A DNA stretch of 64,000 bases from Agromyces protaetiae. Lineage in GTDB: Bacteria; Actinomycetota; Actinomycetes; Actinomycetales; Microbacteriaceae. Below, piece by piece: positions 33,903 through 44,854 of the stretch. The position numbers were made by a program, and so were the translations under genes. A model generated the notes under the pieces. The model saw only the letters and a list, made by a program, of their open reading frames with translations. It was not told where the DNA came from and searched no databases. The stretch is taken from positions 1,488,001 through 1,552,000 of the forward strand of contig NZ_CP035491.1 of the NCBI RefSeq assembly GCF_004135405.1, given 5' to 3'. Numbering within the stretch: position 1 is the first letter of the stretch; each line of letters opens with the position of its first letter.

Positions 33903-34103
33903 TGATCGAGTGTGCGCGTTGGCGCGCGCTTGTGCTGTGCTCGGTCCGAGCGCGGCGCGAGTTCTCAAAGAATCGCACACTCAGGGCGCACGTCGCCCCC
34001 ACGGCATACCCACCAATCACAGGTTCCGTCACTCGGCGGCTCCGGTGGGTCGTGATGTGAAATCCATCAAAGCTGTCACCGTGCAGCGCAATTAGGAGAA
34101 GCA

Positions 34104-34478
34104 GTGCCAACCATTCAGCAGTTGGTCCGCAAGGGTCGCACGCCCAAGGTCACCAAGACCAAGGCGCCCGCCCTGAAGGCCAACCCTCAGCAGCGAGGCG
34201 TGTGCACGCGTGTGTACACCACCACCCCCAAGAAGCCGAACTCGGCGCTCCGCAAGGTCGCCCGTGTGAAGCTCTCCAACGGCACCGAGGTCACGGCCTA
34301 CATCCCCGGTGAGGGCCACAACCTGCAGGAGCACTCGATGGTGCTCGTGCGCGGCGGTCGTGTGAAGGACCTCCCCGGTGTTCGCTACAAGATCATCCGC
34401 GGCGCCCTCGACACGCAGGCCGTGAAGAACCGCAAGCAGGCTCGTAGCCGCTACGGCGCGAAGATGGAGAAGAAGTAA
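34104..34478 (+). CDS. rpsL: 30S ribosomal protein S12
   Basis: Decoding-centre ribosomal protein, 124 aa. GTG 34104 has AGGAGAA upstream. The conserved loops are intact: [12 protein letters not shown] with Lys43 and [12 protein letters not shown] with Lys88 and Asp89. Both lysines are the wild-type, streptomycin-sensitive residues, and Asp89 is the known methylthiolation site. The stop overlaps the rpsG start (TAATG), so the two are coupled in the str operon. Confidence 0.98.
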   Translation: MPTIQQLVRKGRTPKVTKTKAPALKANPQQRGVCTRVYTTTPKKPNSALRKVARVKLSNGTEVTAYIPGEGHNLQEHSMVLVRGGRVKDLPGVRYKIIRGALDTQAVKNRKQARSRYGAKMEKK

Positions 34479-34948
34479 TGCCTCGCAAGGGTCCCGCTCC
34501 CAAGCGTCCCGTCGTCGCCGACCCGGTCTACGGTTCGCCCGTCGTCAGCCAGCTCGTCAACAAGATCCTCGTCGACGGCAAGAAGGACCTCGCGCAGCGC
34601 ATCGTCTACGAAGCGCTCGAGAACGTCGCCAACAAGTCCGGCCAGGACGCCGTGGTCGTTCTGAAGAAGGCCCTCGACAACGTGCGCCCGACCCTCGAGG
34701 TCCGGTCGCGTCGCGTCGGCGGCTCGACCTACCAGGTCCCCGTCGAGGTCAAGCCGCACCGTGCGAACACCCTGGCGCTCCGCTGGCTCACCAGCTACGC
34801 CAAGGCCCGCCGCGAGAAGACCATGACCGAGCGTCTCACCAACGAGATCCTCGACGCGTCGAACAGCCTCGGTGCCGCGGTCAAGCGCCGCGAAGACACG
34901 CACAAGATGGCTGAGTCGAACCGCGCCTTCGCCCACTACCGCTGGTAG
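34478..34948 (+). CDS. rpsG: 30S ribosomal protein S7
   Basis: Head assembly protein of the 30S subunit that binds the 3' major domain of 16S rRNA and lines the E site; 156 aa, normal length. It starts [20 protein letters not shown] and keeps the beta-hairpin region [12 protein letters not shown] and the C-terminal helix [12 protein letters not shown] 34478 overlaps the rpsL stop by one base. A strong palindromic terminator-like hairpin lies between it and fusA. Confidence 0.98.
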   Translation: MPRKGPAPKRPVVADPVYGSPVVSQLVNKILVDGKKDLAQRIVYEALENVANKSGQDAVVVLKKALDNVRPTLEVRSRRVGGSTYQVPVEVKPHRANTLALRWLTSYAKARREKTMTERLTNEILDASNSLGAAVKRREDTHKMAESNRAFAHYRW

Positions 34949-34954
34949 TCGGCC

Positions 34955-34994
34955 GAGCGGATGCCTCGCGGCGTCGCCTGCGAGGCATCCGCTC
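34955..34994 (+). terminator. Perfect hairpin between rpsG and fusA made of GGATGCCTC/GAGGCATCC
   Basis: Arms GAGCGGATGCCTCGC (34955-34969) and GCGAGGCATCCGCTC (34980-34994), loop 10 bases, no mismatch and no U-tract. It may attenuate or process the str transcript rather than end it, since fusA starts only 40 bases later with no obvious promoter of its own. Confidence 0.75.
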
Positions 34995-35034
34995 ACCCCA
35001 AACCGTTCGTTCCTGAACCACCCGGAGGAACCCC

Positions 35035-37149
35035 GTGGCACAAGACGTGCTCACCGACCTCAGCAAGGTCCGCAACATCGGCATCATGGCCCACATCGAT
35101 GCCGGCAAGACCACCACCACCGAGCGCATCCTGTTCTACACGGGCGTGAACCACAAGATCGGCGAGACCCACGACGGCGCCTCGACGACCGACTGGATGG
35201 AGCAGGAGAAGGAGCGCGGCATCACGATCACGTCCGCCGCCGTGACCTGCTTCTGGAACAAGAACCAGATCAACATCATCGACACCCCCGGCCACGTCGA
35301 CTTCACGGTCGAGGTCGAGCGCTCGCTCCGCGTGCTCGACGGCGCGGTCGCCGTCTTCGACGGCAAGGAGGGCGTCGAGCCCCAGTCCGAGACGGTGTGG
35401 CGTCAGGCCGACAAGTACAACGTCCCCCGCATCTGCTTCGTCAACAAGATGGACAAGCTCGGCGCGGACTTCTACTTCACGGTCGACACGATCATCAAGC
35501 GCCTCGGCGCGAAGCCGCTCGTGCTCCAGCTCCCGATCGGTGCCGAGAACGACTTCATCGGCGTCATCGACCTCATCGAGATGCGCGCACTCGTGTGGCC
35601 CGGCGACGCCAAGGGCGACGTGACCATGGGCGCCAAGTACGAGGTCCAGGAGATCCCCGCCGACCTCCAGGAGAAGGCCGAGGAGTACCGTCAGGCCCTC
35701 CTCGAGACCGTCGCCGAGACCGACGACGCACTCCTCGAGAAGTTCTTCGGCGGTGAAGAGCTCACGGTCGCCGAGATCAAGGGCGCGATCCGCAAGCTCA
35801 CCGTCAACTCCGAGATCTACCCCGTCCTGTGCGGCTCGGCGTTCAAGAACCGCGGCGTCCAGCCCATGCTCGACGCCGTCATCGACTACCTGCCGTCGCC
35901 GCTCGACGTGCCGGCCGTCGAGGGCCGCAACCCGCGCAACGAGGAAGAGATCATCGAGCGTCACCCCGACGCCAACGACCCTTTCGCCGCGCTCGCGTTC
36001 AAGGTCGCGGTGCACCCGTTCTTCGGTCGGCTCACCTACATCCGCGTGTACTCGGGCTCGCTCGACTCGGGCGGCCAGGTCGTCAACTCGACCAAGGGCA
36101 AGAAGGAGCGCATCGGGAAGATCTTCCAGATGCACGCCAACAAGGAGAACCCGGTCGACTCGGTCACCGCGGGCAACATCTACGCCGTGATCGGCCTCAA
36201 GGACACGACCACGGGCGACACGCTGTGCGACCCCGACAACCAGGTCGTCCTCGAGTCGATGACGTTCCCGAACCCGGTCATCGAGGTCGCGATCGAGCCC
36301 AAGACCAAGGCCGACCAGGAGAAGCTCGGCACGGCCATCCAGAAGCTCGCCGAAGAAGACCCGACGTTCCGCACCGAGCTCAACCCCGAGACCGGCCAGA
36401 CCGTCATCAAGGGCATGGGCGAGCTCCACCTCGACATCCTCGTCGACCGCATGAAGCGCGAGTTCAAGGTCGAGGCGAACGTCGGCAAGCCCCAGGTGGC
36501 CTACCGCGAGACGATCAAGCGCGCCGTCGAGCGTCACGACTACACCCACAAGAAGCAGACCGGTGGTTCGGGTCAGTTCGCGAAGATCCAGTTCGCGCTC
36601 GAGCCGCTCGAGGTCGAGGGCGACAAGACGTACGAGTTCGTGAACGCCGTCACCGGCGGTCGCGTGCCCCGCGAGTACATCCCCTCGGTCGACGCCGGCT
36701 TCCAGGACGCCATGCAGTACGGCATCCTCGCGGGCTACCCGATGGTGGGCGTCAAGGCGACCCTCACCGACGGTGCCGCCCACGACGTCGACTCGTCGGA
36801 GATGGCGTTCAAGATCGCCGGCTCGATGGGCTTCAAGGAGGCCGCTCGCAAGGCGAACCCTGTCCTGCTCGAACCGCTGATGGCCGTCGAGGTCCGTACT
36901 CCCGAGGAGTACATGGGCGACGTCATCGGCGACCTGAACTCGCGCCGCGGCCAGATCCAGTCCATGGAGGACGCCGCCGGTGTGAAGGTCGTGCGTGCGC
37001 ACGTCCCGCTCTCGGAGATGTTCGGGTACATCGGCGACCTGCGGTCGAAGACCTCGGGCCGCGCCGTGTACTCGATGGAGTTCGAGAGCTACGCGGAGGT
37101 CCCGAAGGCTGTCGCCGACGAGATCGTCCAGAAGAACAAGGGCGAATAG
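35035..37149 (+). CDS. fusA: Elongation factor G
   Basis: Translocation GTPase, 704 aa. The G-domain motifs are complete: [13 protein letters not shown] (G1), RGITITSA (G2), DTPGHVDFT (G3), NKMDKLGAD (G4) and a GSAFKN loop (G5). Domain IV keeps [10 protein letters not shown], and the C-terminus [16 protein letters not shown] is typical. GTG 35035 is preceded by CGGAGGAA. A small GCCCC/GGGGC hairpin (37149-37165) follows the gene before tuf. Confidence 0.98.
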   Translation: MAQDVLTDLSKVRNIGIMAHIDAGKTTTTERILFYTGVNHKIGETHDGASTTDWMEQEKERGITITSAAVTCFWNKNQINIIDTPGHVDFTVEVERSLRVLDGAVAVFDGKEGVEPQSETVWRQADKYNVPRICFVNKMDKLGADFYFTVDTIIKRLGAKPLVLQLPIGAENDFIGVIDLIEMRALVWPGDAKGDVTMGAKYEVQEIPADLQEKAEEYRQALLETVAETDDALLEKFFGGEELTVAEIKGAIRKLTVNSEIYPVLCGSAFKNRGVQPMLDAVIDYLPSPLDVPAVEGRNPRNEEEIIERHPDANDPFAALAFKVAVHPFFGRLTYIRVYSGSLDSGGQVVNSTKGKKERIGKIFQMHANKENPVDSVTAGNIYAVIGLKDTTTGDTLCDPDNQVVLESMTFPNPVIEVAIEPKTKADQEKLGTAIQKLAEEDPTFRTELNPETGQTVIKGMGELHLDILVDRMKREFKVEANVGKPQVAYRETIKRAVERHDYTHKKQTGGSGQFAKIQFALEPLEVEGDKTYEFVNAVTGGRVPREYIPSVDAGFQDAMQYGILAGYPMVGVKATLTDGAAHDVDSSEMAFKIAGSMGFKEAARKANPVLLEPLMAVEVRTPEEYMGDVIGDLNSRRGQIQSMEDAAGVKVVRAHVPLSEMFGYIGDLRSKTSGRAVYSMEFESYAEVPKAVADEIVQKNKGE

Positions 37150-37284
37150 CCCCCTCACCAGGGGCATTTCCGGCCCCGCCCGCACGACCCAGCCGGGTCG
37201 CGTAACATATCAACACAACCCCGTAGTCGACCGAGCGCAATCCGGCGCCCGGCACGGCTGCATGAGTCCTGAGGAGGACCCACA

Positions 37285-38475
37285 GTGGCTAAGGCCAAGT
37301 TCGAGCGGACCAAGCCGCACGTCAACATCGGCACGATCGGTCACGTCGACCACGGCAAGACGACGCTCACCGCCGCCATCTCGAAGGTGCTCGCCGACAA
37401 GTACCCGTCGGCCACCAACGTGCAGCGCGACTTCGCGTCGATCGACTCGGCTCCCGAGGAGCGCCAGCGCGGCATCACGATCAACATCTCGCACGTCGAG
37501 TACGAGACGCCGAAGCGCCACTACGCGCACGTCGACGCCCCTGGTCACGCCGACTACATCAAGAACATGATCACCGGTGCGGCTCAGATGGACGGCGCGA
37601 TCCTCGTGGTCGCGGCGACCGACGGCCCCATGGCGCAGACGCGCGAGCACGTCCTGCTCGCCAAGCAGGTCGGCGTGCCGTACCTGCTCGTCGCGCTCAA
37701 CAAGGCCGACATGGTCGACGACGAGGAGATCCTGGAGCTCGTCGAGCTCGAGGTCTCCGAGCTCCTCGCCAGCCAGGGCTTCGCCGAGGACGCCCCCGTC
37801 GTGCGCGTCTCGGGCCTCAAGGCGCTCGAGGGCGACGAGAAGTGGACGCAGTCCATCCTCGACCTCATGACGGCCGTCGACGACTTCATCCCCGACCCCG
37901 TGCGTGACAAGGACAAGCCGTTCCTCATGCCCGTCGAGGACGTCTTCACCATCACCGGTCGTGGCACGGTCGTCACGGGTCGCGCCGAGCGCGGCACGCT
38001 GAAGATCAACTCCGAGGTCGAGATCGTCGGCATCCGCCCGACGCAGAAGACCACGGTCACGGGTATCGAGATGTTCCACAAGCAGCTCGACGAGGCCTGG
38101 GCCGGCGAGAACTGCGGTCTCCTGCTCCGCGGCACCAAGCGCGAGGACGTCGAGCGCGGCCAGGTCGTCGTGGCCCCCGGCTCGGTCACCCCGCACACGA
38201 ACTTCGAGGGCACCGCGTACATCCTCTCCAAGGAGGAAGGCGGGCGTCACAACCCGTTCTACGCGAACTACCGTCCGCAGTTCTACTTCCGCACCACGGA
38301 CGTCACCGGCGTCATCACGCTGCCCGAGGGCACCGAGATGGTCATGCCCGGCGACACCACCGACATGACGGTCGAGCTCATCCAGCCCATCGCCATGGAG
38401 GAGGGCCTCGGCTTCGCCATCCGTGAGGGTGGTCGCACGGTCGGTGCCGGTACGGTCACCAAGATCGTCAAGTAA
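37285..38475 (+). CDS. tuf: Elongation factor Tu
   Basis: Aminoacyl-tRNA delivery GTPase, 396 aa. The motifs are [36 protein letters not shown] and the GLKALEG loop; domain 3 ends [23 protein letters not shown] 37285 is preceded by GAGGAGGA. The 135-base gap after fusA contains a TAACAT hexamer (37203-37208), so tuf may also have its own promoter. A very strong UUCG-loop terminator follows. Confidence 0.98.
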   Translation: MAKAKFERTKPHVNIGTIGHVDHGKTTLTAAISKVLADKYPSATNVQRDFASIDSAPEERQRGITINISHVEYETPKRHYAHVDAPGHADYIKNMITGAAQMDGAILVVAATDGPMAQTREHVLLAKQVGVPYLLVALNKADMVDDEEILELVELEVSELLASQGFAEDAPVVRVSGLKALEGDEKWTQSILDLMTAVDDFIPDPVRDKDKPFLMPVEDVFTITGRGTVVTGRAERGTLKINSEVEIVGIRPTQKTTVTGIEMFHKQLDEAWAGENCGLLLRGTKREDVERGQVVVAPGSVTPHTNFEGTAYILSKEEGGRHNPFYANYRPQFYFRTTDVTGVITLPEGTEMVMPGDTTDMTVELIQPIAMEEGLGFAIREGGRTVGAGTVTKIVK

Positions 38476-38493
38476 GTCCGCTTACTCGATCTC

Positions 38494-38527
38494 GAACGGG
38501 GTCGCGCCTTCGGGCGCGGCCCCGTTC
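38494..38527 (+). terminator. Strong terminator after tuf with UUCG tetraloop
   Basis: GAACGGGGTCGCGCC (38494-38508), loop TTCG, GGCGCGGCCCCGTTC (38513-38527), nearly perfect 15-bp stem. It lies between convergent tuf and osmC and could serve both strands. Confidence 0.88.
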
Positions 38528-38540
38528 GTCGTCTCCCGGG

Positions 38541-38999
38541 TCAGTGCACCGTCTCGCCGTCGACGACGAGGCCGACCTCGATCTGCTCGTCGACCGAACG
38601 CTTGACGGTGCAGCCCTGGTCGATCGCGCGCCCGATGATGCCGATGAGCTTCGAGCGGTCGTCGGCAGAGAGCGACGACAGGTCGAGGAGCATCTCTTCG
38701 CCGATGCGCTCGTACGCGTTCGAGTCGGGGTCCGAGAGCCCGTGCGCCCACAGGGTCACGCGGTAGTCGTCGCCAAGCCGGCGCGAGATCACGCGGTCGG
38801 TCGAGAGGCCCGCGCACGTGATGAGCGCGAGCTTCAGGAGCTCGCCGGGCGTGAAGTGCGTGCCGTCGAGTTCGGAGCCGCCCACGACGACGCTCGCACC
38901 CCGCTCGTTGCGCGCCTCGTAGATGCGAGGTGCGACGCGGGTCGCCGAGACGCTCCCGGTGCCGGCGATCGTGCTGGGCTCGTGCGAGACATCCGTCAT
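38541..38999 (-). CDS. OsmC/Ohr family peroxiredoxin-like protein
   Basis: A 152-aa protein of the OsmC family (hydroperoxide detoxification or stress response). The two redox cysteines are in LALITCAGLSTDRV and IDQGCTVKRSV, the spacing expected for the catalytic and resolving Cys. GGSELDGTHFTPGELL matches the conserved substrate-pocket region. ATG 38999 (reading MTDVSHEPS) is chosen because AAAGG lies 7 bases upstream; an upstream ATG at 39035 is possible. It is the only minus-strand gene inside the translation block, and convergent with tuf. Confidence 0.88.
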   Translation of the reverse strand: MTDVSHEPSTIAGTGSVSATRVAPRIYEARNERGASVVVGGSELDGTHFTPGELLKLALITCAGLSTDRVISRRLGDDYRVTLWAHGLSDPDSNAYERIGEEMLLDLSSLSADDRSKLIGIIGRAIDQGCTVKRSVDEQIEVGLVVDGETVH

Positions 39000-39121
39000 G
39001 TCGTTGCCTTTCGTGTGTGCAGGGTGCTGGTTCAATCATGCGCTCTCGACGGACGCGGCGGCGCCCTGTGACGCCGGGGCTGTGAGTCAGCCGGGGGTCT
39101 TCGGAGCGCGACACGCCCGGG

Positions 39122-39150
39122 TTGCACGGATGCCCCGAATGTGGCAAACT
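39122..39150 (+). promoter_or_regulatory. Possible S10 operon promoter
   Basis: TTGCAC (39122-39127), 17-base spacer, CAAACT (39145-39150). It would give a leader of about 380 bases before rpsJ. Confidence 0.45.
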
Positions 39151-39538
39151 CGTTGAGTTCAACATTCCATTCGGTGTGCCTTGCCGCGCGCCGTTCGGAT
39201 CACTGCCAGGCAGTGCATAACCACCGGTTCCGCACGGAGTATTCCGCGGGGAGCGACAGGGTCAGGTTAGGCCGCGGGCAGCAGAACACGACAACCGACA
39301 CCACGACGCACGGAGAAATCCGTGCGTCACGCGCGGGCGCGAGCACGCACGGGGAGTCGGAGACTCGAAGGTCGAGTGTGTCGAGGCCATCGCAACTGTG
39401 CTATTGCGCGTGAGCGGGGTGCCTTCGACAGGCTCGATCAACGGTCGTTGACAGCAGAACAGTGGTGCTTCATCAGTACTACGCGGCGTCCGATGCCCTC
39501 GGAAGGGGTATGACGCCTTGACAGAGAGAGAGTTCGAC
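39151..39538 (+). other. Non-coding leader of the S10 operon
   Basis: No convincing gene is seen in these 388 bases; short frames present use atypical codons. A GTTGAGTTCAAC palindrome is near 39152. TTCGACAGGCTCGA (39424-39437) is a dispersed repeat also present upstream of secY, and is followed by TCAAC-N4-GTTGA (39438-39451). A long 5' leader is normal for this operon and could carry autoregulatory structure. Confidence 0.55.
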
Positions 39539-39847
39539 ATGGCGGGACAGAAGATCCGCATTCGACTGAAGTCGTATGACCACGAGGTCATCGACAGCTC
39601 GGCACGCAAGATCGTCGACACGGTGACCCGCGCGGGCGCCACGGTCGTCGGCCCGGTGCCGCTTCCGACGGAGAAGAACGTGATCGCAGTCATCCGTTCG
39701 CCCCACAAGTACAAGGACAGCCGCGAGCACTTCGAGATGCGCACGCACAAGCGTCTGATCGACATCGTCGACCCGACGCCCAAGGCCGTCGACTCGCTCA
39801 TGCGACTCGACCTTCCGGCCGACGTCAACATCGAGATCAAGCTCTGA
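39539..39847 (+). CDS. rpsJ: 30S ribosomal protein S10
   Basis: 30S head protein (and NusE transcription antitermination factor), 102 aa. ATG 39539 reads [19 protein letters not shown], the canonical N-terminus, and has GAGAGAGAG about 7 bases upstream; a TTG further upstream is rejected. The conserved RTHKRLIDI and C-terminal [11 protein letters not shown] are present. First gene of the S10 operon. Confidence 0.98.
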   Translation: MAGQKIRIRLKSYDHEVIDSSARKIVDTVTRAGATVVGPVPLPTEKNVIAVIRSPHKYKDSREHFEMRTHKRLIDIVDPTPKAVDSLMRLDLPADVNIEIKL

Positions 39848-39855
39848 GGTATCTG

Positions 39856-40512
39856 ATGTCCACCGCTACCAAGAACGTGAAGGGTCTGCTCGGCACCAAG
39901 CTCGGCATGACCCAGGTCTGGGACGAGAACAACAAGCTCGTCCCCGTGACCGTCATCGAGATCGCCCCCAATGTGGTCACGCAGATCCGCACGCCCGAGA
40001 AGGACGGCTACAACGCCGTCCAGATCGCCGCCGGTGCGATCGACCCCCGCAAGGTCACGCAGCCCCTCCAGGGCCACTACGAGGCCGCCGGCGTCACGCC
40101 GCGCCGCCACGTGACCGAGGTCCGCACGGCTGACGCCGCGTCGTACTCGAACGGCCAGGAGCTCACCGTCGAGGGCACCTTCGAAGCCGGCCAGCTGGTC
40201 GACGTCGTCGGCACCTCGAAGGGCAAGGGCTTCGCCGGTGTCATGAAGCGCCACAACTTCAAGGGCGTCTCGGCATCGCACGGTTCGCACCGCAACCACC
40301 GCAAGCCCGGCTCGATCGGCGCGTCCTCGACGCCCAGCCGCGTCTTCAAGGGCATGCGCATGGCCGGCCGTATGGGCGGCGAGCGAGTGACCGTCCTCAA
40401 CCTCCGCGTGCACGCGGTCGACGCCGAGAAGGGCCTGCTGCTCGTCAAGGGCGCCGTCCCCGGTGCGCGCGGCCGTCTCGTGTTCGTCCGCAACGCTGTG
40501 AAGGGGGCGTAG
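39856..40512 (+). CDS. rplC: 50S ribosomal protein L3
   Basis: Early-assembly 50S protein near the peptidyl transferase centre, 218 aa. It starts with a short extension before [17 protein letters not shown]. The central extension [19 protein letters not shown] reaching the catalytic centre is intact, as is [10 protein letters not shown]. It is followed by rplD after 3 bases. Confidence 0.98.
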   Translation: MSTATKNVKGLLGTKLGMTQVWDENNKLVPVTVIEIAPNVVTQIRTPEKDGYNAVQIAAGAIDPRKVTQPLQGHYEAAGVTPRRHVTEVRTADAASYSNGQELTVEGTFEAGQLVDVVGTSKGKGFAGVMKRHNFKGVSASHGSHRNHRKPGSIGASSTPSRVFKGMRMAGRMGGERVTVLNLRVHAVDAEKGLLLVKGAVPGARGRLVFVRNAVKGA

Positions 40513-40515
40513 TCC

Positions 40516-41175
40516 ATGGCTACCGCCAACACCATCGACGTCCTCGACGTGACCGGCAAGAAGTCCGGCTCGATCGAGCTGCCCGCCGACATCTTCGACG
40601 TGCAGACCAACGTCCCGCTCATCCACCAGGTCGTGACGGCGCAGCTCGCCGCCGCGCGCCAGGGCACCCACAAGACCAAGAACCGCGGCGAGGTGTCGGG
40701 TTCGGGCCGCAAGCCCTTCAAGCAGAAGGGCACCGGCCGTTCGCGTCAGGGCTCCGTCCGTGCTCCCGAGCACAAGGGCGGCGGCACGGTCCACGGCCCG
40801 CAGCCGCGTGACTACTCGCAGCGCACCCCCAAGAAGATGATCGCCGCCGCGCTCCTCGGCACGCTGAGCGACCGCGCCCGCGCGGGCCGCATCCACGCCG
40901 TCGAGACGTTCGCCGCGTCCGAAACCCCCAAGACCAAGGACGCCGTCGCGCTCCTCGGCAAGGTGGCCCCGGCCAAGCGCTTCCTCGTGGTCATCGGCCG
41001 CGAAGACGAGCTCTCGCAGCGCGCCGTCCGCAACATCGAGTCGGTCCACGTGCTCGCGGCCGACCAGCTGAACGCATACGACGTGGTCGTCTCCGACGAC
41101 GTCGTCTTCACCAAGGCAGCGCTCGAGTCGTTCATCGCCTCGAAGTCGGCCAAAAAGGAAGAGGTCTCGGCATGA
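40516..41175 (+). CDS. rplD: 50S ribosomal protein L4
   Basis: Exit-tunnel protein, 219 aa, and in many bacteria the autoregulator of this operon. The tunnel loop with [20 protein letters not shown] and [13 protein letters not shown] is intact. The C-terminal part ([29 protein letters not shown]) is normal. The stop overlaps the rplW start by 4 bases. Confidence 0.98.
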   Translation: MATANTIDVLDVTGKKSGSIELPADIFDVQTNVPLIHQVVTAQLAAARQGTHKTKNRGEVSGSGRKPFKQKGTGRSRQGSVRAPEHKGGGTVHGPQPRDYSQRTPKKMIAAALLGTLSDRARAGRIHAVETFAASETPKTKDAVALLGKVAPAKRFLVVIGREDELSQRAVRNIESVHVLAADQLNAYDVVVSDDVVFTKAALESFIASKSAKKEEVSA

Positions 41176-41474
41176 GCGCCGCGCACAACAAGGACCCCCG
41201 CGACATCATCATCGCGCCGGTCGTCTCCGAGAAGAGCTACGGCCTGATCGACGAGGGCAAGTACACGTTCATCGTGGACCCCCGCTCGAACAAGACCGAG
41301 ATCAAGCTCGCGATCGAGAAGATCTTCAACGTCCAGGTGGCGTCGATCAACACCCTGAACCGTCAGGGCAAGACCCGTCGGACCCGCTTCGGCATCGGCA
41401 AGCGCAAGGACACCAAGCGCGCGATCGTGACCCTGAAGTCCGGTTCCATCGACATCTTCACGGCTGTCGGCTGA
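41172..41474 (+). CDS. rplW: 50S ribosomal protein L23
   Basis: Tunnel-exit protein that docks trigger factor and SRP, 100 aa. Conserved [15 protein letters not shown] and [20 protein letters not shown] (also the trigger-factor contact region) are present. ATG 41172 overlaps the rplD stop. Confidence 0.98.
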   Translation: MSAAHNKDPRDIIIAPVVSEKSYGLIDEGKYTFIVDPRSNKTEIKLAIEKIFNVQVASINTLNRQGKTRRTRFGIGKRKDTKRAIVTLKSGSIDIFTAVG

Positions 41475-41489
41475 GGAGCATAGAAAACA

Positions 41490-42329
41490 ATGGCTATTCG
41501 CAAGTACAAGCCCACGACCCCGGGCCGCCGCGGCTCGTCGGTCGCCGACTTCGCCGAGATCACCCGCTCGACGCCTGAGAAGTCGCTGCTCCGCCCGCTC
41601 TCCAAGACCGGTGGACGCAACAACCAGGGCCGCATCACCACCCGCCACATCGGCGGTGGCCACAAGCGCCAGTACCGCGTCATCGACTTCCGTCGCAACG
41701 ACAAGGACGGCGTGCCCGCCAAGGTCGCGCACATCGAGTACGACCCCAACCGGACGGCTCGCATCGCGCTCCTGCACTTCATCGACGGCACGAAGCGCTA
41801 CATCCTCGCGCCGAACAAGCTCCAGCAGGGCGACCCCATCGAGTCGGGCCCCAACGCCGACATCAAGCCGGGCAACAACCTGCCGCTGCGCAACATCCCC
41901 ACCGGTACCGTGATCCACGCGATCGAGCTCCGCCCCGGCGGCGGCGCGAAGCTGGCCCGTTCGGCCGGTGCGTCGGTCCGCCTCGTCGCCAAGGACGGCC
42001 CCTACGCGCAGCTCCGCCTGCCGTCGGGCGAGATCCGCAACGTCGACGCGCGCTGCCGCGCCACGATCGGCGAGGTCGGCAACGCCGAGCAGTCGAACAT
42101 CAACTGGGGCAAGGCCGGCCGCAAGCGCTGGAAGGGCGTCCGCCCGACCGTCCGCGGTGTCGCGATGAACCCGATCGACCACCCGCACGGTGGTGGTGAG
42201 GGCAAGACCTCCGGTGGTCGTCACCCGGTGAGCCCCTGGGGCCAGCCCGAGGGCCGCACCCGTCGCCCCAACAAGGAAAGCGACAAGCTCATCGTCCGTC
42301 GTCGCACCGCCGGCAAGAAGCGCAAGTAG
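41490..42329 (+). CDS. rplB: 50S ribosomal protein L2
   Basis: Largest conserved 50S protein, needed for subunit association and peptidyl transfer, 279 aa. It contains [20 protein letters not shown], the IDFRRND block, and the functional C-terminal [20 protein letters not shown] with the conserved His near the catalytic site. It ends in basic [10 protein letters not shown]. Confidence 0.98.
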   Translation: MAIRKYKPTTPGRRGSSVADFAEITRSTPEKSLLRPLSKTGGRNNQGRITTRHIGGGHKRQYRVIDFRRNDKDGVPAKVAHIEYDPNRTARIALLHFIDGTKRYILAPNKLQQGDPIESGPNADIKPGNNLPLRNIPTGTVIHAIELRPGGGAKLARSAGASVRLVAKDGPYAQLRLPSGEIRNVDARCRATIGEVGNAEQSNINWGKAGRKRWKGVRPTVRGVAMNPIDHPHGGGEGKTSGGRHPVSPWGQPEGRTRRPNKESDKLIVRRRTAGKKRK

Positions 42330-42341
42330 GAGTAAGAGAAG

Positions 42342-42623
42342 ATGCCTCGCAGTCTCAAGAAGGGCCCCTTCGTCGACGAGCACCTGCTTCGCAAGGTCGT
42401 CGTCCAGAACGAAGCCGGCACGAAGAACGTCATCAAGACGTGGTCGCGTCGCTCGATGATCATTCCGGCCATGCTCGGCCACACGATCGCCGTGCACGAC
42501 GGCCGCAAGCACATCCCGGTGTTCGTCACCGAGACCATGGTGGGCCACAAGCTCGGCGAGTTCGCCCCCACTCGCACCTTCCGTGGACACGTGAAGGACG
42601 ACAAGAAGGGCCGCCGCCGCTAA
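42342..42623 (+). CDS. rpsS: 30S ribosomal protein S19
   Basis: 30S head protein contacting S13, 93 aa. The N-terminus [19 protein letters not shown] and [14 protein letters not shown] block ([20 protein letters not shown]) are canonical, with the C-terminal [11 protein letters not shown]. It sits 12 bases after rplB. Confidence 0.98.
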   Translation: MPRSLKKGPFVDEHLLRKVVVQNEAGTKNVIKTWSRRSMIIPAMLGHTIAVHDGRKHIPVFVTETMVGHKLGEFAPTRTFRGHVKDDKKGRRR

Positions 42624-42647
42624 CGCGGTGGTGTGAAGGAGGAAGAA

Positions 42648-43013
42648 ATGGTGGAGTCGATCGCCCGCGTGCGACACATCCGCGTCACCCCCATGAAGGC
42701 TCGCCGCGTCGTCAACCTGATCCGCGGCAAGCAGGCTCAGGAGGCGCTCGCCATCCTGAAGTTCGCCCCGCAGGGTGCGAGCGAGCCCGTGTACAAGCTC
42801 GTCGCTTCGGCCATCGCGAACGCTCGCGTCAAGGCCGATGCCACGAACACCTACCTGGACGAGCAGGACCTCTACGTCGCGCGTGCATTCGTCGATGAGG
42901 GCACCACCCTCAAGCGTTTCCAGCCGCGTGCGCAGGGTCGTGCCTTCCGCATCAACAAGCGCACGAGCCACATCACCGTGGTCCTCGCCACGCCCGAGGA
43001 GGGTACGAAGTAA
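42648..43013 (+). CDS. rplV: 50S ribosomal protein L22
   Basis: Exit-tunnel protein whose beta-hairpin lines the constriction, 121 aa. ATG 42648 ([19 protein letters not shown]) is chosen because AAGGAGG lies at 42636-42642; an upstream in-frame ATG would lack a ribosome binding site. The hairpin ([20 protein letters not shown]) is intact. The stop overlaps rpsC by one base. Confidence 0.97.
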   Translation: MVESIARVRHIRVTPMKARRVVNLIRGKQAQEALAILKFAPQGASEPVYKLVASAIANARVKADATNTYLDEQDLYVARAFVDEGTTLKRFQPRAQGRAFRINKRTSHITVVLATPEEGTK

Positions 43014-43768
43014 TGGGCCAGAAGGTCAACCCGTACGGCTTCCGTCTCGGCATCACCACCGACCATGTGTCGCGTTGGTTCTCCGACTCGACGAAGCCCG
43101 GTCAGCGCTACGCCGACTACCTCGCCGAGGATGTCAAGATCCGTCGTCTGCTCCAGACGTCGCTCGACCGCGCCGGCGTCAGCCGCATCGAGATCGAGCG
43201 CACCCGCGACCGCGTCCGCGTGGACATCCACACGGCCCGTCCCGGCATCGTGATCGGCCGCCGCGGCGCCGAGGCCGAGCGCATCCGCGCCGACCTCGAG
43301 AAGCTCACCGGCAAGCAGATCCAGCTCAACATCCTCGAGGTCAAGAACCCCGAGGCCGACGCCCAGCTCGTCGCCCAGGGCATCGCCGAGCAGCTCTCCG
43401 CTCGTGTGGCGTTCCGCCGCGCGATGCGCAAGGGCCTGCAGGGCGCCCAGCGCGCCGGCGCCAAGGGCATCCGGATCCAGGTGTCGGGCCGCCTCGGCGG
43501 CGCCGAGATGAGCCGGTCGGAGTTCTACCGCGAAGGCCGTGTGCCCCTGCACACGCTCCGCGCGAACATCGACTACGGCTTCTACGAGGCCAAGACCACC
43601 TTCGGCCGCATCGGCGTGAAGGTCTGGATCTACAAGGGCGACATCACCAACAAGGAACTCGCTCGCGAGCAGGCTTCGCAGAAGCCGTCGCGTGAGCGCA
43701 ACGACCGTCCCCGCCGCGACCGCGCCCCCAAGGCCGAGCAGCCGGCGACCGCAGGAGTTGAGGCATAA
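43013..43768 (+). CDS. rpsC: 30S ribosomal protein S3
   Basis: mRNA-entry protein of the 30S head, 251 aa. [18 protein letters not shown] is canonical. The KH domain carries the [15 protein letters not shown] signature (GxxG loop as GRRG). The C-terminal tail is Arg/Pro/Ala-rich and extended beyond the core, as usual in actinobacteria. Confidence 0.98.
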   Translation: MGQKVNPYGFRLGITTDHVSRWFSDSTKPGQRYADYLAEDVKIRRLLQTSLDRAGVSRIEIERTRDRVRVDIHTARPGIVIGRRGAEAERIRADLEKLTGKQIQLNILEVKNPEADAQLVAQGIAEQLSARVAFRRAMRKGLQGAQRAGAKGIRIQVSGRLGGAEMSRSEFYREGRVPLHTLRANIDYGFYEAKTTFGRIGVKVWIYKGDITNKELAREQASQKPSRERNDRPRRDRAPKAEQPATAGVEA

Positions 43769-43770
43769 CC

Positions 43771-44190
43771 ATGTTGATTCCCCGTCGAGTCAAGTACCGC
43801 AAGCAGCACCACCCCGGCCGTTCGGGCCAGGCCACCGGCGGCACGAAGGTTTCCTTCGGCGAGTTCGGCATCCAGGCCCTGACCCCCGCGTACGTGACCA
43901 ACCGTCAGATCGAGTCCGCTCGTATCGCCATGACGCGTCACATCAAGCGTGGCGGCAAGGTGTGGATCAACATCTACCCCGACCGTCCGCTCACGAAGAA
44001 GCCGGCCGAAACCCGAATGGGTTCCGGTAAGGGTTCGCCCGAGTGGTGGGTCGCCAACGTCAAGCCGGGTCGAGTCCTCTTCGAGGTCTCGGGCGTCTCC
44101 GAGCAGCTCGCTCGCGAGGCCATGACCCGTGCCATCCACAAGCTGCCCCTCAAGGCACGCATCATCAAGCGCGAGGAGGGCGACGCATAA
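43771..44190 (+). CDS. rplP: 50S ribosomal protein L16
   Basis: 50S protein at the A-site tRNA elbow, 139 aa. [19 protein letters not shown] and [38 protein letters not shown] are conserved; the RMG loop Arg is the site hydroxylated in other bacteria. The stop overlaps rpmC by one base. Confidence 0.98.
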   Translation: MLIPRRVKYRKQHHPGRSGQATGGTKVSFGEFGIQALTPAYVTNRQIESARIAMTRHIKRGGKVWINIYPDRPLTKKPAETRMGSGKGSPEWWVANVKPGRVLFEVSGVSEQLAREAMTRAIHKLPLKARIIKREEGDA

Positions 44191-44513
44191 TGGCCGTCGG
44201 AACCAAGGGGCTCGAGTCGCTCGAGCTCGACACCTTCGAAGACGAGCGTCTCGTCGACGAGCTGAAGAAGGCCAAGGAAGAGCTGTTCAACCTGCGCTTC
44301 CAGGCCGCCACCGGTCAGCTCGAGAGCCACGGCCGCCTCCGCGCGGTCAAGAAGGACATCGCCCGCATCTACACCGTGATCCGTGAGCGCGAGCTCGGGA
44401 TCCGTGCGACGCCGGCTCCCGTCGAGGCAGCTCCGGCCGCCGCGAAGAAGACCAAGAAGGCCAAGGCCGAGGCAGAAGCCCCGGCTGAGACCGCAGAGAC
44501 CAAGGAGGCCTGA
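44190..44513 (+). CDS. rpmC: 50S ribosomal protein L29 with extended C-terminus
   Basis: Tunnel-exit 50S protein. ATG 44190 overlaps the rplP stop. The L29 core ([48 protein letters not shown]) occupies about the first 72 residues. A tail of about 35 residues made of Ala, Lys, Glu and Pro ([20 protein letters not shown]) is unusual: typical L29 is 60-75 aa and this one is 107. Confidence 0.96.
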   Translation: MAVGTKGLESLELDTFEDERLVDELKKAKEELFNLRFQAATGQLESHGRLRAVKKDIARIYTVIRERELGIRATPAPVEAAPAAAKKTKKAKAEAEAPAETAETKEA

Positions 44514-44515
44514 TC

Positions 44516-44821
44516 ATGGCTGAGACCAAGAAGGCTGCTGCAGCCGAGGTCGCCGTCGAGGCCACCGAGGCTCGTGGCTACCGCAAGGTGCGCCGCGGCT
44601 ACGTCGTCAGCGACAAGATGGAGAAGACCATCGTCGTCGAGGTCGAGGACCGCGTGAAGCACCCCCTCTACGGCAAGGTCATCCGCCGTAGCTCGAAGAT
44701 CAAGGCGCACGACGAGCAGAACACCGCCGGCATCGGCGACCTCGTCGTCATCTCCGAGACCCGTCCGCTGAGCGCCACCAAGCGCTGGCGCCTCGTCGAA
44801 ATCGTCGAGAAGGCCAAGTAA
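44516..44821 (+). CDS. rpsQ: 30S ribosomal protein S17
   Basis: Primary 16S rRNA-binding protein, 101 aa. An N-terminal extension of about 20 residues ([20 protein letters not shown]) precedes the OB-fold core [20 protein letters not shown] and [20 protein letters not shown]. It starts 2 bases after the rpmC stop. Confidence 0.97.
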   Translation: MAETKKAAAAEVAVEATEARGYRKVRRGYVVSDKMEKTIVVEVEDRVKHPLYGKVIRRSSKIKAHDEQNTAGIGDLVVISETRPLSATKRWRLVEIVEKAK

Positions 44822-44854
44822 GCCTCACGGCTTGCTTGAAAGAAGGAGTGCACA

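Noticed and set aside
34993..37185. Minus-strand open frame opposite fusA
   Set aside because: fusA is unambiguous; the antisense translation is Asp/Leu/Val/Arg-rich with no motif, a typical high-GC shadow.
39141..39517. Short open frames in the S10 leader as small genes
   Set aside because: Codon use is unlike the genome, no ribosome binding sites are visible, and the region is better explained as an untranslated leader with repeat elements.
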